From NCBI RefSeq assembly GCF_041146395.1, contig NC_091002.1, positions 6,070,501 to 6,134,500 on the forward strand: 64,000 bases of DNA, written 5' to 3'. This document shows, in pieces, positions 41,272 to 54,804 of this stretch (the first letter of the stretch is position 1; every line of letters starts with the position of its first letter). This DNA is from Eulemur rufifrons (Eukaryota > Chordata > Mammalia > Primates > Lemuridae). The position numbers and the translations under genes were made by a program. Below the pieces are notes generated by a model that saw only the letters and a list, made by a program, of their open reading frames with translations, searched no databases and had not been told where the DNA came from.

Positions 41272-41510
41272 AGGGTGTCCCAAAAGTCGCCATACATAGG
41301 GAAAATGGGAAATTGTAGCTAAATGTACCTTTATTTATAAAATATTCTTTACAAAATTTTTCCTTAAGGAAAAATCTTCCTCTGTTATTGTCCACACATC
41401 TCTGAGCTGGCTCCTTAGAGCTGCCGTGATCTGCCCTGATCTGAGTTGTGAGTTCCAGCCTAGAATTTCTATCAATCTTATTTTCAAGGACGTGCAATTT
41501 CTTGACACAT
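41272..41510 (-). mobile_element. Candidate mariner/Tc1-like transposon 3' end
   Basis: The left border reads cagggtgtcccaaaagtcgc, which looks like a mariner-type terminal repeat. The minus-strand frame ending beside it contains LELTTQIRAD and PAQRCVDNNRGRF, reminiscent of the degenerate C-terminus of an IS630/Tc1/mariner transposase. No opposite terminal repeat or catalytic core is visible, so the copy is truncated and inactive. Confidence 0.45.
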
Positions 41511-41566
41511 CATCATGGCAAAATAGAAAGCTTCATTACTATTTTTAATAATTTCATAATCAGTAA

Positions 41567-41865
<299 letters not shown>

Positions 41866-41999
41866 AGTAAATAAATTTTATGAGAAATGTGTATAATATA
41901 GAAAAGTGGAAGGAAATGTATAACTAAGCTCACCAAACAAAATGTTTAGGCATATTTCCAATTTATCTTTTATTAAGCTAAAACATTGACCTCCTAGGT

Positions 42000-42168
42000 T
42001 GCTGAACATGTGGAGGTATTGGGAACGTGGAATATCAAGAGAGGGCTCCATGCCCCACCCCACCTGCCTCTGCAATACCAGCACTATCTGTTACTTTATC
42101 TCGCTGTTCATCTGCATTCTTTATATCTTTTACAATAAAGCTATAAACTTAAAAAAAAAAAAAAAACG
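42000..42168 (+). mobile_element. Unassigned retroposed 3' end with poly(A)
   Basis: tttacaataaagctataaac is followed by a run of A: a polyadenylation signal about 14 nt before a poly(A) tract. Upstream sequence (ctccatgccccaccccacct) was not recognised. It could be an LTR end or an mRNA retrocopy. Confidence 0.35.
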
Positions 42169-43069
42169 AAACAAAACATGTACAGTAAAGACAGTTTGCT
42201 TTGTGAAGCTCAGAATCAAAGATAACAGTGTTCTGCTCCACTTTACAAAGTTTTATCTGTGGAAGATGATGAGGATTTAGCTTTCTTACCCTCCCTTGCC
42301 TCCCACTTCCTCTCCCCACTTCTTCCCAATATTCGCAATATTTTGGTGTTTGTTTATCTATTCCAGAATTTAGTGGCTGAAAACGTCTTGTTTACATCTT
42401 GTGATTTGGGCATGGCTTACCAGGGTTATATTGTTCCTTCAGCTCTACGTGGTGTTAGCTTGTTGGTACTGGCTGTTGGCTGGGAATGCATTAGGGACTG
42501 TTGGCCAGAGGCCTCATTCTCCCTAATATGGGCCATCGCATGAGGCTGCTTGGGCTTCCTTGCAGCATGGTGGCTGGTTCCATGAAGGAGGAAGCAAAAC
42601 CTGCCAGTCCTTTTAAAGGCTAGGGTGAGAACTGTCACAGTATCGCTTTGCTGTATTCTGTTGTTGAAAGCAGCTACAGGGCCAGGCCAGACTCCAGGGA
42701 GATAGATGTTGTCTCTTGCAGGGGAGAGTGACAAAGAATTATTGGCCATCTTTGATTTATCGTACTTTTATAGTGAGTTTTGGTTTAAATTAATATTTAT
42801 AAAGTTACATTGTTTAGCTAAACCATATACCATAATTGATATTTACTTTCTTGTATGACTTTTGTTTTCCTGGTAGTAATACTTTTTCTGTTTGCTTAGT
42901 TTTCCATGTATCTATTACTAATTCAGCCCAAGGTTTTCCAAATGAACTGTATAAAAAGCCTTTTGGGATAGTCAGTTACACTAGATCTGTCAGTTTACCT
43001 TTTCTTGTGATGATCTTTCTCTGAGAGCTGTCTGTCTTCCTGCTCTAGACTGGATGGACTCTCCCATAG

Positions 43070-43507
<438 letters not shown>

Positions 43508-43633
43508 ACTTTTTTCCTTTTTTTTAAAGAGATGGGATCTCACTCTTGTTGCCCAGGCTGGAGTGCAGTGGTGGGATCCTAGCTCCATATAAGCTCAAGC
43601 TCCTGGATTCAAGTGACCCTCCCACCTCAGCTT
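43508..43633 (-). mobile_element. Partial Alu (single arm)
   Basis: aaagagatgggatctcactc to cccacctcagcttctggtag. It sits directly against the preceding Alu. Confidence 0.75.
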
Positions 43634-43874
43634 CTGGTAGTTACCTTAAAATATATGAGGCAATATTTATTGAGACCCTCCATGCCAAAATTACCTATTT
43701 ATACTTGTACTTGATTAGTAGCTTGACTGAGTATATCATTTAGGTTGGAAATTAATTTTCCCTCAAGATTTTGGAAGCATCACTGATGATTGCTTTTGAG
43801 CTTCCCATGTGCATTTTCTCTTTTAAGAAGTCTGGCACTATTCAGAGTTCTGACAATTTGCATGTGGCATGTGA

Positions 43875-44267
<393 letters not shown>

Positions 44268-44387
44268 ATGGGTCCTTTTGACCTTTTGATTCTGGTATAT
44301 CTTGAATTATTTCTTTGTAAGTTTATCTTCTGTTTCTTTTTAGAACTCCTATTATGTAGTTATTTCATTGACATAATCTTCAGATTT

Positions 44388-44545
44388 TCTTTTTTCTCTC
44401 GTATATTTCTCTTTTCCTTCCTACTTCTCTCCATTTTTCTACCTCCTTTCATTTCCCTTTTCTTTCCTCCCTCCTCTCCCTTCCTCCTTTCTTTTCTTCC
44501 TTCTTTCCTATCTCCCTTCTTCCTGACTTTCTCCTTCTCCTTTTG
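44388..44545 (+). repeat. Polypyrimidine tract (CT-rich)
   Basis: About 160 bp that is almost entirely C and T (ttcctccctcctctcccttc), with few purines. Confidence 0.85.
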
Positions 44546-44725
44546 GCAAAACTGTAGGAGGCACATATTAATAATACCTAGCTGTCTCTTTTTGTTCCCT
44601 TAGCAGTTATGGAATGCTATTATAAAGAGTGCTGTAATTTTTAATTATTTTGGAAACATTTTTATATTTTTATACTGTTTCTTTAAAAATCTAAATAAAA
44701 CCTATTTTAAATTTTATTTAAAAAA

Positions 44726-45000
44726 TTTTTTTTAGAGAGACAAGGTCTTGCTCTGTCACCCAGACTGGAGTGCAGTGGTGCAATCGTAGCTCACTGTATC
44801 CTCAAACTCCTGGGTTCAAGCGATTCCCCCCACCTCAGCCTCCTGAGTATCCAGGATTACAGGCACGTACCACCACTAATTTTTTAATTTTTGTGAAGGC
44901 AGGGTCTTATTATGTTGCCCAGGATGGTCTCAAAACTCCTGGGCTCAAGGGATACTTCCACTTTGGCCTCCTAAAGTGCTGTGAACCACCATACCTGGCC
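44726..45000 (-). mobile_element. Alu SINE, diverged
   Basis: Antisense dimer from tttagagagacaaggtcttg to gaaccaccatacctggcc, with several small deletions. Confidence 0.82.
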
Positions 45001-45784
45001 TCAAAACCGAAATAAAAACTGTAATATATTCACATGCCTCAGAATGCCACCTCATTCACCTCCTTAAAGGCAACAGTGTAGCCAGAGGTCGGCAGAGCAT
45101 ACCTAAGTAAAAGTGTGTGTATGTATTTTAACTACATACAAATGGGAGTGTACTTTTGATGTTTCTCTCATTTCCTGTCTTGTGTGTTCCTCTTAAGTTC
45201 CTAATTTTCTCCTGCTTTTAAACTCTTATCTCTCATAGTAAAGTTTCCCTCAGATGGCTGGTGGTCCTTGGCTGAAGGCTTATTGTCAAGATGGAGGCTC
45301 AGGAGCTAATGGGAGGACTATGGGTGGGACTTCACTGAGGGCTGGTTGGTGAGGACCCCAGTGTCGGCATGTGTTTCTCCTGGGTCCCGGCAGGTATCCT
45401 TTGGCTGGCTGCCTGAAGAGGCTAAGGGTCTTACAGTTCACTACTGGGTTTTCTTGAAATCTTGATTCATTCAGAGCCCCTTCCACATCAGTTGTGATCC
45501 CACTGTACCCTGTCCCTGAACTAAACTTCCAGTCTTGCTCCTGTCAGGGCAAGGTTGGCTGCCTGGCATGAGAAACAGGGCCGGGGCTGTGACTACAACA
45601 TACATGGACTTGAAGCCAGTTAGCTCTTCTTTAGAGTTTCTAGCTTTTGGAGCAGATGCCCCTACTATGTTCATGAAATTACCTTTATGCTTTAAATATG
45701 TTTTAGAGGGAAAGTAGAAAAAGATTTTATAGATGCATTAGTGATGGAACTTGATATATTTGATACTTTGCCCATTTCACAAAA

Positions 45785-46490
45785 GATTTGACTTTTTATT
45801 GAGATAAAATTCACATAACGTTCACTGTTTAAACCATTATGAAATGTACAAGTCAGTGGTTTTTAGTATATTCAGTGTTGTGCAACCATTGCCACTACCT
45901 AATTCCTAAACATTTTCATCAACCCATTGTTGACTGTACCATTCTTTTTTTTTTTTTTTTTGTTTTTCTTTTGTGTTTTGTAATTGGAGGTTGCTGTAAG
46001 CCTGTACCATTAAACAGTCAATTCTCAAATTCCCATCTTCCCCTCCTCTCTGGCCCTGGCAACCATTCTACTTCTGTCTCTATGGATTTGCCTATTTTTG
46101 GACATTTCACATAAATGAATTCATACAGTATGTGGCCTTTTGTGTCTGGCTTCTTTCACTTATCATAATGTTCATCCATGTTGTAGCATACATTAGTACT
46201 TTGTTCCTTTTTATGGCTAAATATCCATTGTATGGATAGACCATTTTGTTTATCCATTTATTAGTTGATAGACATTTGGGTTGTTTTTTGCTATTATGAA
46301 TAATGCTCATATCGACATTCTTGTACAAATTTTTGTATGAACATGTTTTCAGCTGTCTTGGGTAGATACCTAGTAGTGGAATTGCTGGGCCACGTGGTAA
46401 CTATATTTAACTTTTTGAGGAACCATTAGACTGTTCTCCATAGTGACTGGACCATTTTATATTCCCACCAGCAATGAATGAAAAGTCTAA
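45785..46490 (-). mobile_element. L1 LINE 3' portion, antisense
   Basis: ttattgagataaaattcaca, catgttgtagcatacattag, attgctgggccacgtggtaa and attcccaccagcaatgaatg follow an L1M 3' region over about 700 bp, interrupted at about 45,943-46,003 by a small insert. Confidence 0.8.
45943..46003 (-). mobile_element. Tiny retroposed insert with 10-bp target duplication
   Basis: About 60 bp of T-run plus gtaattggaggttgctgtaa lies between two copies of ctgtaccatt (about 45,934-45,943 and 46,003-46,012) inside the L1. The source RNA is unknown. Confidence 0.6.
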
Positions 46491-46779
46491 TTATTTGACA
46501 TATCACATTAAGAATATATACAGTGAAATAGAAACCAGCAATTCGGACATATCAACTTATGTGTTATCATAAGTTTTATTTTTGGAGTTGAGAGAAAGAG
46601 AAGCAGCACAAATGGGTTAGCCAGGAGGGCTGGTATTGAGCCTTGCCTTTGGCTCTGAGTGTCTTTGTAGCCAAAACAAAAAAGGAAATAGGTCAGTTAA
46701 AAAGTCTTTACTGTCATAGGTGTATTTCCACAAGAGAAGTAAAATTTTGCTATGAGTAAATTCTAAATTTTATAGAGTA

Positions 46780-47066
46780 GGCCGGGTGCAGTGGCTCATG
46801 CTGATAATCCTAGCATCCTGGGAGGCCGAGGCGGGAGGATCACTTGAGACCAGCCTGAGCAAGAGGGAGACCCTGTCTCTACTAAACAAATAGAAAAAAT
46901 TAGCCAGGCATGGTGGCGCGTGCCTGTAGTCCCAGCTACTCAGGATGCTGAGGCAGGAGGATTGCTTGAGTCAGGAGTTTGAGGTTGCTCTGAGCTAGGC
47001 TGACACCACGGCACTGTAGCCCAGGCAACAGAGCAAGATTTTGTCTCAGAAAAAAAAGTTAAAAAC
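46780..47066 (+). mobile_element. Alu SINE with 15-bp target duplication
   Basis: aaattttatagagta at 46,765-46,779 recurs at 47,067-47,081. Sense dimer with a short linker. Confidence 0.93.
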
Positions 47067-47639
47067 AAATTTTATAGAGTAACCTTATTAGAGAATTTTT
47101 GATTAATGGAGTGTTCAATGCTTTTGGACCTTGTTCTATAGCAAATGCTATGCTATTATTCCTTATGTAGACTATAAAAGAACAGAGGTGCTGTCATCAT
47201 TCAGTGATGGTAGGACTAAAATATATTTCAGGTGGATTAGTGTGAAATTAGAAAATTAGGGAATTTTAGATGTGTGTAGATTATATTTGCAAACTTGAGT
47301 TTTCCATTTAAGTCTCTCTTCTGATCCTGGAGGAATAGCTTGGAGCTTGGTCCTTCTCATGGTCTGGCTCTGGGGAATGTCCTGAAAGCCTCACAGCTGT
47401 CCCAGTGTTGAGACCTCAAGGTGCCTCTCTGCTTGGTTAGATTCACAGAATGGTTAGTATGGGCTGTAGCTGACATCTTAGCCAGTGGGAGGGTGGAGGC
47501 AGTGAGGCCTGCTGTGTCCTAGGTAAAGCCCAGCAGAAAGGACCTGTGAAGTTTGCTCAATCTCAGACTAGGAAGGGATGGTCTTCCTGCCTCCCCCCAC
47601 CCTCTGCCCTATCTTTCTCTTTCCCTAACATATCTGTAT

Positions 47640-47765
47640 TTCTTAATTTCTGCCTCTCTCCTTTAGAACATAAGCTCTGTAAGAATAAGGAATACAGTTT
47701 GTTTATTGCTCTGTTTGCAAATGCTGGAACAGGCCTGGTGCTCAGTGAATATTTTGAACATTGCC
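47640..47765 (+). repeat. L2 LINE remnant
   Basis: tagaacataagctctgtaag ... aggcctggtgctcagtgaat. Confidence 0.6.
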
Positions 47766-48002
47766 TGTTGTTGTTCAGGTCCCTTTCCCCACCTTCTGAG
47801 AGCAATGCCCCTCCCTTCATGTTGGAGACCCTTCCCCCTCCCCCCCACCCCATTCCATGTGGTCCTACAGAGCTTCTCAGCCTGTCCAGCCACTTAACAT
47901 GTTAGGTCATATTTTATATGTATTCTGTGAAATGTAAATCACTAGTTATATAATTCCTAAGCACTTGCTTATAAAATAGCAATATAATGCTTAACTCTTT
48001 TT

Positions 48003-48115
48003 TATGGGAGGTGGTGGGAGACAGAGTCTTGCTCCTTTGGCCAGGTCTAGAACTGTTGGCCTCAAGTAATCCTCCTGCCTTGGCCTCCCAAAGTGCTGGT
48101 GGGATTACAGGCCAA
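48003..48115 (-). mobile_element. Partial Alu
   Basis: gagacagagtcttgctcctt to cctcccaaagtgctggtggg. The middle is deleted. Confidence 0.7.
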
Positions 48116-48119
48116 AAAC

Positions 48120-48300
48120 TTCCTTCCTTTTTAAAGCTGAATAAGGTTGTATTGATAGACCATATTTTGCTTATCTATTCATCTGTCAGTGGACCCTTAG
48201 GTTGCTTCTACCTTTTGTTTATTATGAATAATACTGCCATGAACATGGATGTACAAATATCTCTTCAAGTCCCTGCTTTCAATTCTTTTGGGTGGGCAGA
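48120..48300 (-). mobile_element. L1 LINE fragment, antisense
   Basis: attgatagaccatattttgc ... tgaataatactgccatgaac ... gtccctgctttcaattcttt. Confidence 0.65.
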
Positions 48301-48329
48301 GTGTTTTTTACTGTTTTGTTCAGTGTTGT

Positions 48330-48400
48330 AACCCCAGTACCTAAAAATCAGTGTCTGGCACATAGTAGGCACTCTATAAATATTTGAAAGGATGAAACAA
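48330..48400 (+). repeat. L2 LINE 3' remnant
   Basis: gtgtctggcacatagtaggc then actctataaatatttg. Confidence 0.65.
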
Positions 48401-49049
48401 GAATGTTTTGTCTCTTACTTTATCTTAAATATTTTCATCTCTATCAGCTTTTTCCCTTGGTGATTTGTTAAGATTTATCGTCTATTATATTTTTAGCGGT
48501 GTCTGGTCTGCTATATTCAACTCAACAACTGAGTTTTTTATTTCAGTGCCTGTTTCCAAGTCTGCAAGTAATGAAAACAGTAACTTCCTGTTCTTATTTT
48601 GTAGAAGACCTTCCACATTATCCTGTGCCTGGTTCCTTGGGAATCCCCCACTGTTGGTGAGGGCTGTGTGCTCTGGCTTCCAGCTTACTCTGGGGAAGTC
48701 ATCTGAGTGGGTCTTCTGAGTGCTCTGGACCCATGAGCAGTTTCCTGGTTGCCTTTGCAGAGTCTTACCAGCGTCACTCATTCTGGACACTTGTTTTGAT
48801 ATAAATTTTATGTCTCAGGATTTGAGACATCACAGCTTTCTGAGGCAAAGGCTTAGGGTACAGATTTCTTAAGGGCAATTCTGTCACCCCAGTGGCCTCC
48901 AGTGGGTGTTTGCTGAGGGCCCAACCCTAGGCTGGCCAGTGGAGGGGGCTCAGGTAATGATGACCACACTGTGCCAACAGATACCTGGTGATTGGAGAAT
49001 CCTCTGCCTGGCAGTGCCTTCTCTTCCTTCTTAATGTTTAGACCCTACG

Positions 49050-49180
49050 AAGTTAGTCCTCTGTCCCAGGACATGGAGTTAGGATGAGAAGTAGTCACTC
49101 GCCCAGGGTCCCACAGCTTAGTAATGGCAGAGCCAGGATTCCAGGCTGGGCAGTAGTCTCCACACTCTGCTCCTAACCAC
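49050..49180 (-). repeat. MIR SINE remnant, antisense
   Basis: cactcgcccagggtcccaca, gcttagtaatggcagagcca. Confidence 0.65.
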
Positions 49181-49350
49181 TCCCGGACAGGCCCAGGTCC
49201 TTGTTCTGCTCCTCTGCTCTGTATTCTGGCTGCCAAGCCCCAGCTTGTAAAGCCTGGAGTCCTGTCAGGGGCAGCCTGCACCTGGAGATTTCCCTTGCTT
49301 GCTTTGAGTTAGGTAGCATAGTTAACTTTTTTCTTTAGAACAGTATTTTA

Positions 49351-49661
49351 GGCCAGTCACGGTGGCTCACGCCTGTAATCCCAGCACTCTGGGAGGCTGA
49401 GGCGGGAGGATTGCTTGATCTCTGGAGTTCAAAATCAGCCTGGGCAACATAGCAAGACCCTGTCTCTTAAAAAAAAAAAAAAAAAATCAGCGGGGTGTGA
49501 GTGGTACAGCTATTAGGTATAGTCCCAGCTACTTGGGAGGCTGAGGCAGGAGAATCACTTGAGCCCCAGGAGTTCGAGAATGGAGTGAGCTATGATCATA
49601 CCACTGCACTCTAGTCTGGGTGACAGAGTGAGAACTTTTCTCTTAAAAAAAAAAAAAAAAG
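49351..49661 (+). mobile_element. Alu SINE
   Basis: Sense dimer with A-rich linker (49,470-49,486) and tail. Right arm ends ctctagtctgggtgacagag. Confidence 0.88.
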
Positions 49662-49669
49662 ATTTAGCC

Positions 49670-49990
49670 ATCTTCACCAGAAATCTTCTCTAATCTGTTA
49701 ACATGGTGACAACATTAATTGAGTTGCTGATAATGAGTCATCCTTACATTTTTGGATAAACCCTCTTTGGCCATGGTATCTTATTCTTCTAATTTAGTAG
49801 TGGATGGGTTTGATTTACTTTTATTTTTTTTAATAGTTCTTGATTGATCTTGATCTATAGCTTTTTTTGTACTCTTCTTTGTTTTCTGGTTTTGGTATGA
49901 GGGTTATGCCAACTTTGCATAATGTTTTGGGAAACTTTATGTCATTTTCTATGCTCTGTGTTTCTGTCATCTTTTACAAATAGCTTAAAC
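49670..49990 (-). mobile_element. L1 ORF2 fragment, antisense
   Basis: agtcatccttacatttttgg, gttctggttttggtatgagg-type text and ttgcataatgttttgggaaa are the complement of L1 ORF2. Broken by stops. Confidence 0.6.
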
Positions 49991-50041
49991 AATTTATGAA
50001 ATATTTATGTGATGAATAATACACAGCAGTTGAAAAGACTA

Positions 50042-50414
<373 letters not shown>

Positions 50415-51252
50415 GAAAGATACATTGAGTGATCAAATTGCAGAGCAAAGGCATAACATAGCATTTATAGAAATACAAACCATGTACAGTAATTCTTTGT
50501 TAATGGATATATACTATAGACTGGGAGGATGTATAGTAAATTCATGATGGGTATTGCCTCTGGAGGAGAGTAAATGGGACTTATATTTCGAGAATAAGGC
50601 AGACTGCATCTGTGTGTGCTTTATTCATTCATTCCTTACCAGAGACCTGTGGTAGGTGATACCTGAGGTAGGTTGCTGTGTTTGAGTGCTGCCCATCTCC
50701 TTCTAGCAGGATGACCCAGGTGTTAGTCTCTACCTATGGAGCGGAACAGTCACACCTGTCTGACAGTGTTGTGGATGTGGAGGTGGACAGTCTCACTAGG
50801 TGACCCTGACTTCCCACTCCTGGGAGCCCCATGAGGGCTAGCTCCTGTTGCTCATTTCCTCTTGGAGATCTCAGATCTGGAGACCCTGCCTTAACATAGA
50901 AGTGCTACAGAGTAACACTAAAGACATATTTGTAGTTGTTATTATCTGTAGTTTCTTCTTCTTTCATATAAAAACGACTTGAACCAAATGTAGCAAAATG
51001 CTAAAAATTGTCTTTCAGGGTGGTGGATATCTTAGTTTGTCCTATTGTTTTTCATGCTATTCTGCATTTAGGAACTTACCCCTCCCTGCCTTCTCCAATA
51101 TAAGAATGATTATTCATTGAAGGGGTGGTAAGACTAGCTATTACAGTTCTATTTATTAGTTATTGGGCTTTCAGGTTTTTTACCTCTTGGGTTAGTTTTG
51201 GATATGTTTTGTAGTTTTCTTGAAATGCTAGAAAAAGTGAAAGGTTTCCTAA

Positions 51253-51612
<360 letters not shown>

Positions 51613-51707
51613 TAAAAAAATTTTATAAAGATGAAATCAAGTGATCAGTGACTAGGAGTGCTGCGGAGCAAAGGTAAATCCTGTCTGTAGGAGCCCCTGC
51701 CTTAAAG

Positions 51708-52303
51708 CTTTGGTCCCTAATCCCAGGTCTATGGAAAAATTGTCTTCCGTGAAACTTAGGAAACGGGGGTGGGGCAGTGCGGGGTTGCACACAGTAGGAG
51801 ATAAGTGGCAAGCAAGTGAAGCTTCAGCTTCATCTGTATTTTTTTTTTTTTTTTTGAGACAGAATCTCACTTTGTTGCCTGGGCTAGAGTGCCGTGGCAT
51901 CAGCCTAGCTCACAGCAACCTCAAACTCCTGGGCTCAAGCAATCCTCTGCTGCAGCCTCCTGAGTAGCTGAGACTACAGGCATGCACCACCATGCCCAGC
52001 TTATTTTTGCTATATAGTTTTAGTTGTCCAGCTAATTTCTTTCTATTTTTTTAGTAGAGACAGAGTCATGCTCTTGCCCAGGCTGGTCTTGAACTCTTGA
52101 GCTCAAACGATCTGCCCGCTTCGGCCTCGCAGAGTGTTAGAATGACAGGCGTGAGCCACTGCGCCCGGTCTAGCTTCATCTGCATTTACAGCCGCTCCCC
52201 ATCGTTCACATCACCACCTGAGCTCCCCATTGGGTCCCTCTTCTGTGGAAAGCTTGTCTTCTGTGAAACCAGTCCCTGGTGTCAAAAAGGTTGGGGACCA
52301 CTG
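51708..52303. mobile_element. hAT-type DNA transposon with 8-bp duplication, split by an Alu
   Basis: The left end ctttggtccctaatcc pairs with the right end ggttggggaccactg (TIR consensus CAGTGGTCCCCAACC). CCTTAAAG is repeated exactly at 51,700-51,707 and 52,304-52,311, as hAT insertion requires. Internal text includes gaaaaattgtcttccgtgaa. Confidence 0.85.
51841..52171 (-). mobile_element. Alu SINE nested in the hAT element
   Basis: Flanked by agcttcatctgtatt (51,826-51,840) and agcttcatctgcatt (52,172-52,186), one mismatch. Long-linker type. Confidence 0.92.
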
Positions 52304-52345
52304 CCTTAAAGCATTCCCACAGTAACATCCTGGGGAAATGAGCAG

Positions 52346-52751
52346 CCCACAGTCAGGTTATGAGGAAAAAATAACAAAACACACGAAGAGTCCTGGCATG
52401 GTGGCTGACGCCTGTAATCCTAGCACTCTGGGAGGCCGAGGTGGGAGGATTGCTTGCGGTCAGGGGTTTGAGACCAGCCTGAGCAAGAGGGAGACCCTGT
52501 TTCTAAAATAAATAAATAAATAAATATAAAGTAAAATAAAAAAAAAAAACACTCACAAAGAAATGAGCACCACAAATGAGAAGAAAATTGCTCCCCCCAG
52601 AAGACCCAACAACTAGTAGAAATAGATCTACAAACACCTGATATTTAAAATAGTCATGTTTAATATGTTCAAGGATTTAAAAGAAATTTGAAATATCAAC
52701 AGGAACAAGCAATCTTGAAAAATGTGGTTCATGTACAGGTCATGATTAATT
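52346..52751. repeat. Left arm of a long inverted repeat
   Basis: Reads cccacagtcaggttatgagg ... gaaatgagcaccacaaatga ... gtagaaatagatctacaaac ... caggtcatgattaatt. It is the reverse complement of 53,177-53,414, with an Alu of about 160 bp inserted in this arm. It appears to be L1-related sequence. Confidence 0.9.
52391..52552 (+). mobile_element. Partial Alu inside the left inverted-repeat arm
   Basis: Left-arm Alu (tcctggcatggtggctgacg) ending in (AAAT)n and a poly(A)-like tail. The opposite repeat arm lacks it, which fixes the insertion limits near cacac...cacaaag. Confidence 0.85.
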
Positions 52752-53176
52752 CCAGATCTAGGCTTGGAATTAAATCTTGGCCCCACAACTTTCTAGCCAC
52801 ATGACCTCTAGGGTAAGTTCTAAGAGAAGCCGGAATTCTGAATTTTTGTGTAAAATATCCCAAACTTTAATTGTTTACAACTAATTCATATTTATCTATT
52901 TATTGGCTCTAGTTCTTTGCATTATTGGTTGTGCTAGCTAGGATTGTAGTTTGCATCTGTGACTCATCATAGTCTACTTTAATCTTTATATAAGATATAA
53001 GAATCTTGTAACTCTCTAGATTTATTTCTGCCTCTCCCATGCTGTAGTTGCCGTATGTATTATACCTATGTAAGTTATAACCCCCATAGTGTTATAAATT
53101 TTACTTTGGGTATGTGAATTTTAAAGAAACTAAGAAGAACAAATAGTCTTTTACATTTACTCATTAATTATGAGTA

Positions 53177-53414
53177 AATTAATCATGACCTGTTTGTGGA
53201 CCACACTTTTCAAGATTTCTCGTTTCTGTTGATGTTTTCAAGTTTCTTTTAAAACCTTCAACATTTTAAACATGACTTTTAAATATCAGATGTTTGTAGA
53301 TCTATTTCTACTAGTTGGTGGGCTTTCTTGGGGGGGGGTGCAATTTTTTTCTCATTTGTGGTGCTTGTTTCTTTGTGTGTTTTGTCATTTTTTTCCTCCT
53401 AACCTGACTGTGGG
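53177..53414. repeat. Right arm of the long inverted repeat
   Basis: Reads aattaatcatgacctgtttg ... gtagatctatttctactagt ... aacctgactgtggg. It pairs with 52,346-52,751 across a spacer of about 425 bp and carries a 9-G run at about 53,331. Confidence 0.9.
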
Positions 53415-53439
53415 TTTATTTCTGGTGCTCTTAATTTCT

Positions 53440-54205
53440 TTCTAAAGATCTGAGTTTCAGCCTGGTCTCATTTCCCTTCAACGTGAAGAACTTCCTTTAA
53501 CATTTCTTGTAGTATAGGTATGCTGGTGATAACTTCTTACTTTGTATTTCTCTCAAAATGTGTTTTGCCTTTATTCTTTTACTTTTTCTTTTTTCTTTTT
53601 TTTGAGGTAGAGTCTTTGTCTTTTGCCAGGGCTAGAGTGCAGTGGTGTCACCCTAGCTCACAGCAACCTCAAACTCCTGGGCTCAAGCGATCCTCCTGCC
53701 TCAGCCTCCTGAGTAGCTGGGACTATAGGCACATACCACTATACCCTGCTAATCTCTTTTTTCCTATTGTTAGTTGCCCAGCTAATTTTTTTCTATTTTT
53801 AGTAGAGACAGGGTCTCGCTCTTTCTCAGGCTGGTCTCGAACCCCTGACCTCAAGAGATCCTCCCACCTTGGCCTCCCATAGTGCTAGGATTAGAGATGT
53901 GAGCCAGCACATCAGGCCTTGCCTTCATTCTTGAACGATATTTTTTCTGGATATAAAATTTGGGGTGATGGGTTTTCTTTCAGTACTTAATCATTCTGCT
54001 GTCTTCTGGCCTCTGTATGTTTTCGTGTATGTCCTTGAACATGGTTATACTAGATGCTTTGAAGTCCTTGTCTGATGAATTTCAATATTTGGGCCATTTT
54101 GGGATTGGTTTCTGTTGTTTCCCTGTTTCTTCATATGTTTAGTAATTTTGGATTATATCCTGGATGTTATGAATGATATGTTGTAGATATATGGATTCTG
54201 TTATA
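53440..54205 (-). mobile_element. L1-family fragment, antisense, interrupted by an Alu
   Basis: acatttcttgtagtataggt, ttgaacgatattttttctgg, ctgtcttctggcctctgtat and ttggattatatcctggatgt resemble an old L1 (L1M/HAL1-like). The sequence resumes after the Alu at 53,581-53,919. Confidence 0.6.
53581..53919 (-). mobile_element. Alu SINE within L1
   Basis: Target duplication tgcctttattctt / tgccttcattctt on the two sides. Linker contains tgttagttgcccagctaatt. Confidence 0.9.
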
Positions 54206-54208
54206 TTC

Positions 54209-54804
<596 letters not shown>

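Noticed and set aside
53520..53882. Alu-derived frames of 60-130 codons throughout (for example here, 43,209-43,592 and 51,293-51,628)
   Set aside because: They encode the familiar translated-Alu peptide (e.g. SSWDYR) and are not genes.
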